Positions 1-10,778 of a stretch of 64,000 nucleotides of DNA are shown here, one piece after another. The notes under the pieces are model-generated. The model was not told where the DNA came from. It saw nothing but the letters and a program-made list of their open reading frames with translations, and ran no database searches. Numbering within the stretch: position 1 is the stretch's first letter; each line of letters begins with the position of its first letter. The position numbers and the translations under genes are program-made. Location of the stretch: assembly GCF_029227915.1 (NCBI RefSeq), contig NC_079888.1, positions 1,626,501-1,690,500 on the forward strand, written 5' to 3'. This stretch comes from Hydractinia symbiolongicarpus. Lineage: Eukaryota > Cnidaria > Hydrozoa > Anthoathecata > Hydractiniidae.

Positions 1-380
1 TTAAACAGGGTGGGGTCGAGTGGACCAATGAAGAAGACCCTACCAAAACGGCTCCAGACATGGAACTAAGTAAGAAATCACTTTTTTAAATATTTAAAAT
101 TTTGTTAGCATGTAAAACTAAGGTATACCTTGGGTATTATCTATGTAATGCATTAAATTAACCTTAAATTATTTTTCTTTAAGTGAACGTATGGACGAAG
201 TTCCTGCAATTTCGTCTTTCCCATAGCGGGTCTATGGACCTGGAGGTTTTTGGACGTTGGGTCCACAATGGCGGGCACGAATTTAGTGGTGGTCGACGTG
301 ATCGTGGAGGGCGACAAGGTCGTGGTGGGCGACGAGGTCGTGGTGGGCGACGAGGTCGTTTTACACCTTATTACAACTAA
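1..380 (+). CDS. Small RG-rich protein gene, 3' part (two exons seen)
   Basis: Exon 1 runs from the window edge to 69 and ends at a GTAAG donor. The intron is 70-183, ending TTTCTTTAAG, and the last exon is 184-380 with a TAA stop. The phase closes cleanly: A at 69 plus TG at 184 makes a Met codon, giving an open frame from position 3. An upstream acceptor at 6-8 (CAG) is possible, so exon 1 may start at 9. The product has an acidic, Thr-rich start, a WTKF-containing middle and a C-terminal run of Gly-Arg repeats ending in FTPYYN. RG-rich tails usually bind RNA or are arginine-methylated; that role is inference. The layout resembles the gene at 15786-16615. No family recognised; the 5' end is outside the window. 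Confidence 0.5.
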
Positions 381-611
381 TCTATAACTAATTTATTGTT
401 ATTTTTTTGTTAACCTTTCGTAGAACGAGGTACACTTTTTTATGAACAATTCTAATTTTAAAATGGACCCGAATATTGCCCAGATTGTAAACAATTGCTA
501 AACAATTTTTCAGGGCAAATGTGAAATAAATACTTTTAAAAAAAACATTTCGCCCATAGAACTTAACTAAGTAAACAATGACTAAGGTGTATGGACTTAA
601 CGTTTTGTCGG

Positions 612-655
612 TTATAACGGTTAACCCTTGTTTTACGAAGGGTTAACCGTTATAA
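612..655. repeat. Perfect inverted repeat, 18 bp arms, 8 nt loop
   Basis: Arms 612-629 and 638-655 are exact reverse complements centred on the motif GGTTAACC, with loop 630-637. This could be a MITE tip, a transcript hairpin or a protein-binding palindrome; nothing nearby decides between them. Confidence 0.8.
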
Positions 656-1167
656 AATTTTGTTTCAAATATTGAATTGAAAATAGATTCAACATTTTTG
701 TGTGAAACGAAAGTGTCTAAATTAAGCTATTCCAAAAAAATACATTTCAAAATACTACCAATTATTTAAGACTGCTAAAACACGGTTCCAAAAGGTCTGG
801 GTTGCCACTGACCCTTTTGAAATTAAGAATTTAAAAGAAATGCCTGACAAGCCTGAAATCGGCGACTAAACTTAGTATAAAATCCATGGGAAAAAAGACA
901 AGCGATATTTTCTTGACCATATTGTACTGACTAAAATGTGACTATCGTCATCTATAATAACGTAGTAAACTCTATTAAGTATACTTACATTTTTCGTGAG
1001 GAGGAGGGGCTACTTTTTTTATAAACATTTTTCAATACAAGGAGGTGTTGGTAATTTGAGTGGTAAAAATTTCCCGAAATATAGTTTTGTAATCCCCTTT
1101 ACAATTACGTCAGCAAGAGCATATTGAAAATATAAGTGGCAACCCTGGAGGTCCAGTAATTTTACCT

Positions 1168-1410
1168 ATCTCTTTAATAATAGCCGTATTCCTCTCTCTG
1201 TGCGCGAAGAAAAAGTCGTGTTAAGAATGGGCGAACCCGTGGATTTTTCCGTTTGTCTGTTTGTTCTTCTGTTACGGAAATACGATATATAAAGGACGGG
1301 TCACCCAGTCTCTTTAATGATACCCATATTTTGTCTCTCTGCGAGAAAAACGCCGTAGTACAAAAACAAAAAATGCTATATAAAGAACGGGCCACCCCGT
1401 ACATTTTTCC
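1168..1410. repeat. Two diverged tandem units sharing a CTCTTTAAT..CCGTATT core
   Basis: Units begin at about 1168 and 1312. Each starts CTCTTTAAT(A/G)ATA, continues into a TCTCTCTG block and ends near TATATAAAG(G/A)ACGGG(T/C)CACCC. An inverted relative of the core lies at about 34150-34180, so this is a dispersed repeat family. Confidence 0.5.
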
Positions 1411-3045
1411 ATGGGTTAAAGTCTAGTATATAATAATACATTATGTACAAAAAAATTCGGACTTCAAATTTTCAAGTTTTTTCAGCCGAATTTCGGACTT
1501 TTGCTTAACTTTTGTAAAGCTCCAAATAGAGAGACACCAAAATTAGCTGCTACTGCACACAGTGAGTGATGTCCATCACATAACTACTTTGCAGTTTTAT
1601 CCAGCTCCACAAAATGAGATGGCTCTTGACAAATTTTTTAAATGTATATAAAGAATGACTAAAAGAACTTAGCAAAATCAACAAAAAAACATCGCTAATT
1701 TTTCCACATATAATACTTCCTGTCAATGTTTATATAGACATTGACATGGTCACATGTTACCGACACCAAAGGTAATTTTTTTCAAGATTGGATGACAGAG
1801 AAGATGAGAGAGAGAGGGCAGGGGGAGGAGAGTCATATGATTGTGGGGCTAGCTAGAAATTAAGAGGCATCACCAAACACCCAGAGGAGTAAATATTTAG
1901 CTACCGCAGGGGCATCACGGTGCTGGATGCAATTTTTGTTTAACATGTAAATTTGTAGTCGTCGGATTCTAAACAAAATGTAGACCCATAGACTATTTGG
2001 CGTTCCAAACAGACTACTCTTTCGCTAATACAGCAACAGGATCATGTGTCTTCAAATTAATTTTATACACTAGTGCGAGTCATGTTATAGAAACTGAAAT
2101 TATTTCTATATATATTAGGATTAACACCAACATCCATATTTTCTAGTAACAATTTTTTTTAATTTCTAAGGAGTTGTTCTTGTGCAATCATTAACATGTC
2201 CTGGAAATCTTCAAACATCTATATAATAACAGAAAAAATAACATAGAAACATAGAAAATCTTCAAATATATATATAAACATTGAACAACATTGAGCTTTT
2301 ATTTGAATTTATAGTTATGAATTTTATTGAGTATATATATACATCTTTTTTTTGAATTAAGACTTCTTTTGTTATTTTTTCTATGTTAGGATAAAACTTT
2401 GTTAGGATGTATATTTACATGAAAAAAGAACCTTGTTTCTACTTTTCAGTTAAGCAAACTTTTCGAAGCAAAATAACACAAGTAAAAATGTGCATGCTCA
2501 GATACATTTCGCCTGCAAATTTGCCATCCAATTCGCATTAGAAAAATCCTTCGTAACGTTTTGTAGCATCTTCTGATTTGTTTTGTTCTAAATAAAATGT
2601 GTCACTGACCCATATAGAATATTGTGTCCAGAATAGACTGTGTTTTTGCTAATAAAGAAGCCCATGACATATAAAAATTTGTGAGTAAAAATTCTCCATA
2701 TATAAAGCCTCAGAAAACAGTATAGTCACTGTAGTTCGATCTAATCCTCATCCTCCTCTCTCTAGAGATGAAGTAGAAGAAGAGGAAGAAGTGACGTCGG
2801 TCGTCCACGACAGGCGTAAAGCTACAACTTCAAAAGTTAACATAAGTAACATATGGTGTGCAGAGAGTACAAAGTTTTGACTCATTTTGGTTATATATTT
2901 TTATATTTTGATTTGTTTTTTGCTGTTGTGGTTAATATTGCAGTTCTGAGACACTTGTATAAAGAAAACTAGATGTTCTTATATATCAGACTTTCTGTAC
3001 ATGTGTGGCTATAATGTGCAACTATAAAAGTATATATGCATTCAT

Positions 3046-3114
3046 GCCCTGTTGGTCTAATGGCTATGACACTCTTATAAATGAGAGATCCAAGTTCGAA
3101 TCCTGGACAGGGCT
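3046..3114 (+). tRNA. tRNA-like sequence with altered anticodon arm (SINE head or pseudogene)
   Basis: The 7 bp acceptor stem is perfect (3046-3052 with 3107-3113). The D-arm has a box A match (TGGTCTAATGG) and the T-arm a box B match (AGTTCGAATCC). The anticodon region is several bases too short for a normal 5 bp stem and 7 nt loop, so no anticodon can be assigned. The downstream text GAAAAACATTA..TTGCAC is shared with the copy at 17974, which suggests a tRNA-derived SINE family rather than a working tRNA. Confidence 0.55.
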
Positions 3115-3232
3115 AGGAAAAACATTAATTATGTTGCACATATAGCTATATATTGCAGTATTAAGGATATTATATGCCGTATACTATGTATATATATATA
3201 TATATATTCTGATTTTTACCCTGACTTTTTAC

Positions 3233-3450
3233 CTTTGCCCCAGGGATCTGTGTTAGGCCCCTGCTTTTTCTTTTGTATATTAATGACTTAAAAACTGTCA
3301 TCAATTCAAACCACCACCACCTATATGCAGATAATACAATAATTATTTCATCCCATAAAAACTTGGATACCCTTGTCTCGCAGGTCGAGTTAGAACCTTC
3401 GCAAGTCGACCTCTGGCTGAATAATAACAAAATTAGAGCCAGTTGAAAAA
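3233..3450 (+). pseudogene. LINE reverse transcriptase fragment
   Basis: Translation reads a degenerate PQGSVLGP motif, then after a 1 nt frameshift near 3262 continues LFLLYINDL and LYADNT, where the catalytic YADD box has become YADN, ending with the LWLNNNKI motif. This order is typical of CR1/L2-type LINE palms. Only about 70 codons remain and no element ends are visible. Confidence 0.75.
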
Positions 3451-4238
3451 AGTTGAGAACAAGTTTTGTTCTCAACTATATCTGTATTCCTTTTATATTT
3501 CTTAGCCATTGTGTTTTTCTCTGTTTTTTCTCTGTCTTAGAAATCTAACAGGACCCATGGAAAAAACTTGGTATATAATATACAAGCTTTTGAATGGCTA
3601 TCCTGCAAAAAATATTCCTTTCCAATAAACAAATATCTTACCGACACTTCTTTAACCTATTGGCAAGAAAACAGACGCAGGATACTGTTTATTTACATTT
3701 TAGTAGTTTTTGATTCATTAGATTATAAGCAATACGTAATGTCATTGGCACGTGAAATATTGCGTCCGGAATAAACAGTGCATTTGCTAATACAAAAAGC
3801 GCTGGGAACTAAGTTTTTCAAAAACAAACATTTTTTGCTTTGATTGGACAAAATAGAACACGTGAACTTTTATAAAAAACGAAAAATTTTAACTGTGATT
3901 GGACAATATGGATCACGTGGTTTACGCCGTCGAAATATACTTTTTGGCGCTACTTATTCTCAAACCCACTGGAAATTTACTGGAGCGTGTTGCGTTTGTT
4001 TGCTCAAACTTTATTGATACTTCTTGGATTATTGGATAAGTATTATTTAATAATTTTATCTGTGTATTTTTACTATCAAACAAACTACAGCTAGGTACAT
4101 CTTTTAGTAGATTTACCTACCGTTATATCTGATTTAAGTGCTATCTTAAGTAGATTTGCTTTACTATTTATCTGATTTTTAGTCCCCTGCTGTGTCCTGT
4201 ATTTACTTTCTGCTTCGTAGCACTGAAGCAATCGCAGG
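3451..4238. other. AT-rich stretch, nothing supported
   Basis: Between the RT scrap and the Helitron OTU frame I see only short AT-rich open frames with no recognisable motif. The Helitron 5' end may lie in its right part, but no terminus could be identified. Confidence 0.4.
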
Positions 4239-5309
4239 TTGACTTTGAAGACCAAATTCATCATGATATCGGTCCAGGCATATCGTGCTACCATTGGGTC
4301 ATTTTATAATGTAGCTGCCAGTCACTCCAATAATATTAGGAATGAAACAATAAATTTTCACAGCAATTCTGGAATGTTTTTTGATCAGATAGATAATAAC
4401 AACAACTTCCATTTTTTAAAACTTTTTATTTCAGTAATTTTCATGTGTTGTCTAAGCTGTAATATCAGTCTTGCATCTTTGAAATTACTGTTACTGTTAT
4501 CTGGCGATATTGAAAGCAATCATGGCCCCTTTAATAATAATAATGATATCGACTTCCAAGTAGCACTACAGGAATCCTTTGCCACCCATCTTCTAAACAA
4601 ATCAAACTCTGCCAATCAAATAGTCGCTTATGCTAGAAGTATTGGTTTGTCAAATATAACGTATCGAGAAGTGACGATAGGGGATGGCAACTGCTTTTAT
4701 AGAGCAGTAGCACAGCAACTTGATCGCCCTGAGATAAGACAAATTGTGCTCCCTAGACTACGTTTCCAGAATCACCTCCAACTACGAGCAGCTGTAGTTC
4801 AATTTGTTCGTGAAAATAGTAATTTAGAAATTTTTCAAAATAACAGAGACTTTTTATCCATAAGCCCTGAAGAGTGGGAATGTGACTTACAAACTCAGTC
4901 AAGACCTACTGTTGATGTTGTAGAGATTTTCATACAGGCTGCTGCAATAATGCTGGGTGTCAGCATTTTAATAACATCAGATACCAGCACTTCCATGCGC
5001 CCATATACCCTTATTAGTCCTACACATGACGAAACACATGATATTGCTGGTGAACAACAAGTGGCACATCTATTGACAGATGGTACAACTTCAGGTGCTT
5101 TTATTTCGCTTGGCAAGGTTAATCAAAATCACTACCAATCGCTGATCTTTGATGACAATGTGAGCATTCCTTCTGTTACATCATCCACACCACTCAGTCT
5201 ACCCAAAAAGATTCCTTGTTTGCCATCAATAACTTCAGTCCAACTTAAAAATATTTTATTTTGCTTGGCAGGGTTAATCAAAATCACTACACCAATCGCT
5301 GATCTTTGA
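4239..5309 (+). CDS. OTU cysteine protease region of a Helitron-like element, with a 2A-like motif
   Basis: The frame codes for about 356 residues. Residues 60-95 are hydrophobic and lead into LLLLLSGDIESNHGP, a close match to 2A/StopGo peptides except that the essential NPGP is NHGP. The OTU fold follows: catalytic Cys in GDGNCFYRAVAQQL (about residue 153) and catalytic His in NQNHYQSL (about residue 299). OTU proteases remove ubiquitin; OTU domains are known in animal Helitron/Helentron proteins. The Rep domain follows in the same direction, and a basic linker lies between. The Met at 4239 is the first in frame but may not be the true start. The 3' end is disturbed by a local duplication (5112-5412). 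Confidence 0.75.
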   Translation: MTLKTKFIMISVQAYRATIGSFYNVAASHSNNIRNETINFHSNSGMFFDQIDNNNNFHFLKLFISVIFMCCLSCNISLASLKLLLLLSGDIESNHGPFNNNNDIDFQVALQESFATHLLNKSNSANQIVAYARSIGLSNITYREVTIGDGNCFYRAVAQQLDRPEIRQIVLPRLRFQNHLQLRAAVVQFVRENSNLEIFQNNRDFLSISPEEWECDLQTQSRPTVDVVEIFIQAAAIMLGVSILITSDTSTSMRPYTLISPTHDETHDIAGEQQVAHLLTDGTTSGAFISLGKVNQNHYQSLIFDDNVSIPSVTSSTPLSLPKKIPCLPSITSVQLKNILFCLAGLIKITTPIADL

Positions 5310-5412
5310 TGACAATGTGAGCATTCCTTCTGTTACATCATCCACACCACTCAGTCCACCCAAAAAGATTCCTTGTTTGCCATCAATAACTTCAGTCCAA
5401 CTTAAAAATATA
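5112..5412 (+). repeat. Imperfect tandem duplication inside the OTU-linker coding region
   Basis: About 145 bp starting GGCAAGGTTAATCAAAATCA (5112) is repeated from 5267 (GGCAGGGTTAATC) with few changes. It duplicates the end of the OTU domain and the following Ser/Thr-rich linker and breaks the frame, so the OTU frame stops at 5309 while the second unit continues in another frame. Confidence 0.8.
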
Positions 5413-5660
5413 ACCAAACAAAAACCTGTTGAAAAGGAGGCTACTACTTTGAAGAAAAAGCAAGATCTTCTAGTAGAAAAACTAATGACTTCTTATGTGT
5501 CTGCTGCTAAAATACCAAAAGGAAAAAAAAAAAGATATATTATCAAAAAAAGAACCTGCTTTGAAGCAAAAGTGTCTTCAGTTGAATATTGAATATGAAA
5601 AACCTAAAGTTAATGAAACAAGTATCGAAACAAAAAAAGACACCTGCGAATAAATTATAG
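5317..5660 (+). pseudogene. Basic linker between OTU and Rep regions of the Helitron
   Basis: The second unit of the duplication opens a frame of 91 residues (5317-5592) rich in Lys, including GKKKRYIIKKR. A short further frame carries on to about 5655. It is most simply read as the broken connector between the OTU domain and the zinc-binding start of the Rep protein. An A-run of 11 at 5524-5534 is a likely indel site. Confidence 0.5.
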
Positions 5661-5735
5661 ATGCAAAAAGGCACTTTCCAAATCAGCTGCAGGTGAGCAG
5701 AAAAAATCTGCTTTGAAAAAACTATCTACCTCTAA

Positions 5736-6287
5736 ATGTTGCCAGGTACACTGCCAGTTACTACACACAATCAAGAAAATATTTTATCAACAAATTTACC
5801 AATCACGCAGCCAATACAAAAAAATTTACCAACCACACAGTCAGTACCAACTACAGAGTCGGATTTAAGAATTGTCACAAACGACCAAACCAGTGACCAA
5901 GGTGATATTTACAGAAATGAAACTTCCACCATTCATCAAAATCCCGATGTTGTGGCTGCTGTAGAACAGTTTGAGAAAGGTGAAAAGTTACATAGCTTGG
6001 CAACCTGTAAAGCTTGTTGTGAAACCCGACCAGTATTTCATGCTACCCTTCCTATCACTCCTACTGCAGCAAATAAAACAAAACCAATTACCGTTAAGCC
6101 TTGGAAAATTTTCAGCGATGGAAGGTGTGACAGGTGTCATAGGGAGAGTCTTAGTCGTTTCAAAAAGAGTGTCAAGACACCTGCTAGATTTTCAGGTATA
6201 CTCTCAGCCGATGATGACGAACCCACGATAACATCCGCCCTAATGATATGCATTTTTTACAAGTGCCGCCATATCTCCAAAATTTGA
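5736..6287 (+). pseudogene. Helitron protein N-terminal zinc-binding region
   Basis: About 183 residues: a Thr/Pro/Gln-rich repeat (LPTTQ-type motifs), then Cys pairs CKACC and CDRCH spaced as in the zinc-binding region ahead of Helitron Rep domains. The end overlaps the next frame, whose translation (NDMHFLQVPPYLQNLT) is the expected continuation, so a frameshift lies near 6240. No start signal is visible at 5736; the piece probably once continued from the OTU linker. Confidence 0.6.
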
Positions 6288-7899
6288 CCATGCTGGAAGT
6301 AGCGTTGATTCGTGGTATCACTGTTATCATGAATATACACCTCCTAAGATATGGCATGCTTGCATCAAAAGGACATTGTATCAGTTTCCCTCAAAGAATG
6401 CAAATTGTTGAAGAATTGCCATCGTTACCATCATATGTTGGAATAGTGGTTATTAGAAAAAAGGAAAGTCAAAATTCGGTTCAACAGTATACCGTGCAAA
6501 GGGTTAAAGTTGAAAATGCATTACGAGGGCTGTGTTTTGGATACCCAGAAGGGGGTGTTGAATGTCAAGATACTAAAAATAAACATCAATACAATGGCTC
6601 TGATCACATTGACAAACCTCTAAAAGGACGCTACTTCCAGTTCCTGCCAAATGAATACTATAAGGATGTCTCAATAAAATATGACCGCATTCAAAATTTA
6701 CCAGAGATACGTTCTGAACTACCTGATTTGCCAGTTCTGGAATTACCAAATATCATACCTGAAGGAGATAAGGGTCCTGCTGAAAATCTATTTCAACAAA
6801 ACCTACCTGAAGATGATGAGAGTATAACCCGTTCTGGGTTAGTGTGCCCTGTTGAACCTAAAGATGCTGACAAAGAGTTACGAACACTACTTGAAAAGCT
6901 CTTGGGTTCCGAAGATGCTGTTAATCAAGCTCTTCAACATGGCAATGTTGCAAATGCAAATTTGGAATATACAAGAGAACAGCCTATTCGGGAATTAAAA
7001 ACTCCTGGTTTTTTCACTATGGCATACCCAACTGTTTTTATTATTGGAAATTGTGACTTAACTGTTCCAAGGTTGAATAAAATTAACTTTGAAGAATACA
7101 TCGAACATATATATTATTGTTCTGATAATCGTGTAGCACGTCATCCGTACTTAAAATTTTTCTTATTGAACATGCGTTTCCGAATGCAAGCATTGCAGCA
7201 GGGTAGCTTTCTGGTTTCGGAACAATTAAATGATGCTCACCTCACAATCGCTGAACTGAGAGATAATTTACAAAATGATGATGATTCAGTTTCACGAAAA
7301 ATTATTACTATTGGAAAAAACCTGGTAAATACCGATCCGTACTGGAGAGACCAAAAAAAAAATTGGATGCCATGTTGTTTTTTAGACGAAATGAATTTGG
7401 CGATTTACCAGCATATTTTGATACCAACAGTTGTGCAGAATTTCATTGGAAACCATTGCATGAACTACTTATTAAGTATCATGCGCTAATAAAAAATTTA
7501 AACGAAGATGATGTACGGCAGCAAATGGAGAGCGACAATAAATTCAAACGGGAAATGATTTTACAAAATCTTCATATCGTCACGCAGTATTTTGATGCAA
7601 GGACTATAAATTACTTTGCCACAGTCAGCAAGGAAGTATTTCAATATGATGACTATTGGTTGCGATATGAATTTGCTAAAAGTCGAGGTGAGATACATGG
7701 ACATGCGATAATACCGTCATCTAAACATGCCCAAAAAGTAAAAACTATCATGGATGGGTTCTCTGATAACGTTGCAGACTCACAAGCATCCAAAAATGCA
7801 GCGCAGGAACTTCAAAGTTGGTTGCAAACAACAAACGAAGACGGTGATGACATTTTTTCACCCATGTTCACTTGACTGCATCCTGCCGGTGGAAATAAT
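6248..7899 (+). pseudogene. Helitron-like rolling-circle replication initiator (Rep), first part
   Basis: The first frame (6248 to about 7362) carries the helitron-like N domain: a KGHCISFPQ block, FFTMAYPTVF followed by CDLTVPRLN, then FLLNMRFR and the NLVNTDPYW motif. At a run of ten A (7353-7362) the reading shifts by one to the second frame, which gives the AYFDTNSCAEFHWKPL block and the HUH-type RGEIHGHA motif, the metal-binding site of rolling-circle nucleases. A TGA at 7873-7875 interrupts FT*LHPAGG, and the frame then meets the inserted retroelement at 7899. The protein continues at 13514 in the same phase. The Pif1-like helicase domain expected after Rep was not found, so this copy is non-autonomous. 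Confidence 0.85.
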
Positions 7900-8172
7900 G
7901 AAAAAGGTTTACAATACAGCAAGCTGCACTGAAGTATCTTGTCTACAGGGACGGTGGATGTTAATAAAATTGGGATTAGGCTCCCAGAAATAGGTGCTGA
8001 ATACACTTTCTTGCTTATTACAAGCATGAGTACTGTCCAACTTGGACCTATAACTATTCACTGAGAAAATCTTAAAGAGAAAAAACAATCCTTCAATCAC
8101 AAACAATACGACACAAGACAGAGCTAACAACATAAACGGACTGGTTACAGAACAAACACAAATGGAAAAAAT
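7898..8172 (-). repeat. 275 bp terminal direct repeat, 3' copy
   Basis: Nearly identical to 13242-13516; the only difference noticed is AATA versus AGAA near 7988. On the element strand it is the last 275 bp of the 3' non-coding region, ending ..AAACCTTTTTCAT. The same 3' end occurs at 24170-24443 with an 11 bp deletion. It acts like an LTR in position, but no PBS, PPT or TG..CA ends are seen. Confidence 0.9.
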
Positions 8173-8215
8173 GTATATGTCAAAAATATATAATATAAAA
8201 AGAATTATATAAAAC

Positions 8216-8299
8216 CCTCCTGTGCGCCAGAACTTGTGACTCTGGCTGTAGCTTTCCACATGTGTTACAGGGCCCCAACACTCAGCCTTACACAGGAGG
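8216..8299 (-). ncRNA. Branched structured RNA in the 3' region of the USP retroelement (copy A)
   Basis: On the minus strand a 9 bp closing stem (CCTCCTGTG with CACAGGAGG) encloses two arms: GGCTG/CAGCC capped by GTGTT/AACAC, and CCAGA/TCTGG. The same fold occurs at 24054, 47513, 55381 and 61603. Upstream in the same 3' region (8392-8433) is a conserved block with a GGGT/ACCC hairpin. A role in template recognition by the element's RT is inference. Confidence 0.7.
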
Positions 8300-8647
8300 T
8301 TGTCATGACAGGACCAGCCTGTACATATTTTGACTAAGGACAGCAGGGTTGTCAAGCCTGAAGACCAAGTTAGTAAACTTGGGCACCTTACTGAACTGGG
8401 GTAAAAAGTGGGGTCGTTACACCCAAAGACAAGCTAAAAGCAAACCCCCTTGCTAAGCTTCTTCTAAGTTACCAGAGAGGAGTGAGCTGAACTCTTTACC
8501 CTCTGGGTATTGACGGCAAACTGGTTCAAATGAACTAGCTGGGGTAATATAAAACCGCTCGGATTTACATTTTCCTCCCCCATGACCCTGGAAATACAGG
8601 TTTTATAAACGTAATGATAAATGTATAAGAAAGAAAGAAAAAGCGGA

Positions 8648-9500
8648 TCAACAGCGAACGTAACAAAGAATGTAACATGAATTGTTGTTGCGAATAGGTG
8701 GAGAGCATTTGCAAACCGCTCTATCGTTGCAGTGGTACCAAGAATTTGTGGCAGGATCCTTAACATAAGCCCAATAATGACCTGCGGTTAACGTACCGGA
8801 GTGATTAATTGTTGCTAACAATGAGTAGTTCTGATTAAACATTGTGTCCGTATCACTGACGAGAGGTAGTTGCAGGAGAGAGTCACGTAAAGAAACACAT
8901 TCAACAACTCTGTTGTCTTTTAGCAGATGTTCACCATGTTTTAAAAACCTTTTAAGATGCAGGAATAAGATTTCACTACTCCTGCTGATTTGCGTTTCTC
9001 TAGTACTCTCTCTATGTGCAAAGCATTGCGAACAAAACCACTTGTTTCCATCAGTTAGAATTTCCGGTTCTAAAAATTTGCTGACACAAGATTGGATTTT
9101 AGATGTCATTGGCAGTGTTAAAATGTCCTGCATTTCGACATTTACCGAGGTGCACAGGCAGGTGTTACAGCTTACGGACATTGAGATTTCAGTTGAGATT
9201 TTATCTGCAGCAATCAGGGAAAATCCCTTAAGGGCGTCCAAAACCACAAACAAAATCTCTGCTACATCTTGCTGAGTATTAAATTGGAAGTCCACTTTCC
9301 CATCCGAGTGCATTTGACGTTCGAGGGCCCATAGAAAATTCGAAGGGTCAACAGGTGACAATGATTGCTTCAGCTTCGCCATGTTAAGCGAAATAGACCT
9401 CGCAATAGGTGATAAATGAAACGATTCTGACCCACTCTGGCACCAGTGTTGGAATGGTACTTAATACTTGCAAAATGGCGTTGGCGTAACAAGTGTTGCC
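8648..9500 (-). pseudogene. Ubiquitin-specific protease (peptidase C19) domain of the retroelement
   Basis: USPs are papain-fold cysteine proteases that cleave ubiquitin. Boxes in order: Cys box NKGNTCYANAILQ (about 9500), QQD box NTQQDVAEIL, zinc-finger Cys pairs CNTC and CSQC, LHLKRF, and His box SGTLTAGHYWAYVKD with YHCNDRA. All catalytic positions are kept. A 1 nt frameshift near 9455 separates the Cys box from the rest: upstream of 9382 the second frame stays open and gives HWCQSGSES, which matches the copy at 54.3 kb. The domain is the C-terminus of the polyprotein and ends at the stop at 8648-8650. It is USP by motif; the closest cellular USP cannot be named. Confidence 0.85.
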
Positions 9501-10778
9501 TTTGTTTAAAAAACCGATGTTTTTATAGACACTAATTGGTTGAGTGTCATTTTTATTTTGGCTAACCTTTTTAGATGGCCCCTTTCGGCGAGATGAAACA
9601 CCCCTGGTCTCCACAATGGGCAAAGCCTGCTTGGATTTGGGTAATTGCATTAAGGAGTCAGTTGACCAAACATTGGATTCACGTGCCAGCCAGATACAAA
9701 AAGAAGACCTCATACTGATTTTACCGAGATCCTTTGCAGTGGAATAAGCAAGTTTGTTGGTGAAACCCATTCTTTTTAAACAGGCAGTGGTGGTTCTTGC
9801 ACAATATCCGCTTGCTCCTACTTCCACTGCGAAGAAATCAACTTGCCAGCCATTAAACATAATCACATTCATTAAACAGGAATACTTTGCAACTTTGGTG
9901 GAGTGCCAAGCATTCATGTTTTCCTCACATGGGCAAGTGAGTTCTACAATAATAACGCGCTTAAGGTCATTTGAATATAACACAAGGTCTGGTTTAAGCT
10001 CAGAAATGGCAATATGGCTAGGAAACACATAGTTCGAGTGTGTGTCAGCAACAATCTTCCAATCTTTGGTCAGGTGCAGTATACCTGACACTTTAGATTT
10101 TGTATGTGCCTTTGACCCGGCTCTCGGAAAGGTTATTTTTTGACAATTTTTAGGAGGTTCAGAAGGAAGCTCAAAAATGAACTTTTTCAAAGTTTCTACC
10201 AAATGGGTAAGTACAGAATCGTGTCTAAAGGTATATCTACCCTGGGAAAGAGCAGTTTTACAAGCACCAAGAATGTGAGCAGAAGTGCAAATTTCTTTGT
10301 GACATAGGAAACATGACGGTTCTGTATTTATTTTCCACCTCCTTTGGTTACTTGGTGATGGCAGAACATCGTAAGTGGACTGCAGGCAGAAAGATAAGAG
10401 ATTAGGAGGAGTTGCTAGGATGTTCTTCTATGAAAGATCAAACTTTACGTAGTTCTCCCATCTTGTCCATTGGCCCTGCACCTGAAGTTGCAGTGCCTTA
10501 GATAGATAGCTTTCCTCGTCAATCTCAGCCGATGTTTTTGCGATTAACTTTCTGTACTTGTGAGTGGTTTTTGGTGGTATTACTTCCACTTTACAAATGC
10601 CAAGACCGGTTCGCCCATGCTGTACAGGACCCCTTATGGTCTTGTACTTTAATTCACCCTCAGCTATGTCAACTGCATCGCTCACCTTCCAAGAACCTGC
10701 CTTTAAAGATGGATTGAGTGTTGACAGAATTGGATCTTTGGAGTGACGCAAAAGTAGGTGACCGCTAATCTTTGCGGA
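9501..10778 (-). pseudogene. Zinc knuckle and restriction-like endonuclease (RLE) domain of the retroelement
   Basis: This continues the RT frame without a shift. Two nonsense codons are in frame: TAA at 10779-10781 and TAG at 10428-10430; the latter is TGG in the copy at 34.7 kb. A zinc-binding motif CFLCHKE..HILGAC is followed by RHDS, then the PD-(D/E)XK-type core KPDLVLYSN..IIVELTCPCEE and a KVAKY motif, as in R2/R4/NeSL/Hero-type RLEs that nick target DNA. The domain ends with FCIWLARES and a basic Pro/Ser linker into the USP Cys box. The same order occurs at 34640-35490. Confidence 0.85.

Larger units (their letters stand above)
381..3045. other. AT-rich stretch without a supported gene
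   Basis: No convincing coding exon was found. It holds a perfect 18 bp hairpin (612-655), a diverged two-unit repeat (1168-1410) and purine-rich low complexity near 1800. An open stretch around 2705-2879 begins near a pyrimidine-rich AG and encodes a Glu run, but it has no start codon or partner exon and is not called. Confidence 0.5.

Noticed and set aside
1174-1404. Minus-strand 76-codon frame
   Set aside because: It spans two diverged repeat units and has no recognisable protein feature.
3046-3114. Functional tRNA gene
   Set aside because: The anticodon arm is too short or irregular in both copies and no anticodon can be placed.
3170-3475. Minus-strand open frame of 101 codons
   Set aside because: It is antisense to a recognisable RT fragment and ends in an AT microsatellite.
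8216-8299. Hammerhead or HDV-like ribozyme in the branched 3' RNA
   Set aside because: CTGANGA and GAAA strands are not both present in the right order, and no double pseudoknot could be drawn. It is kept only as an unnamed structure.
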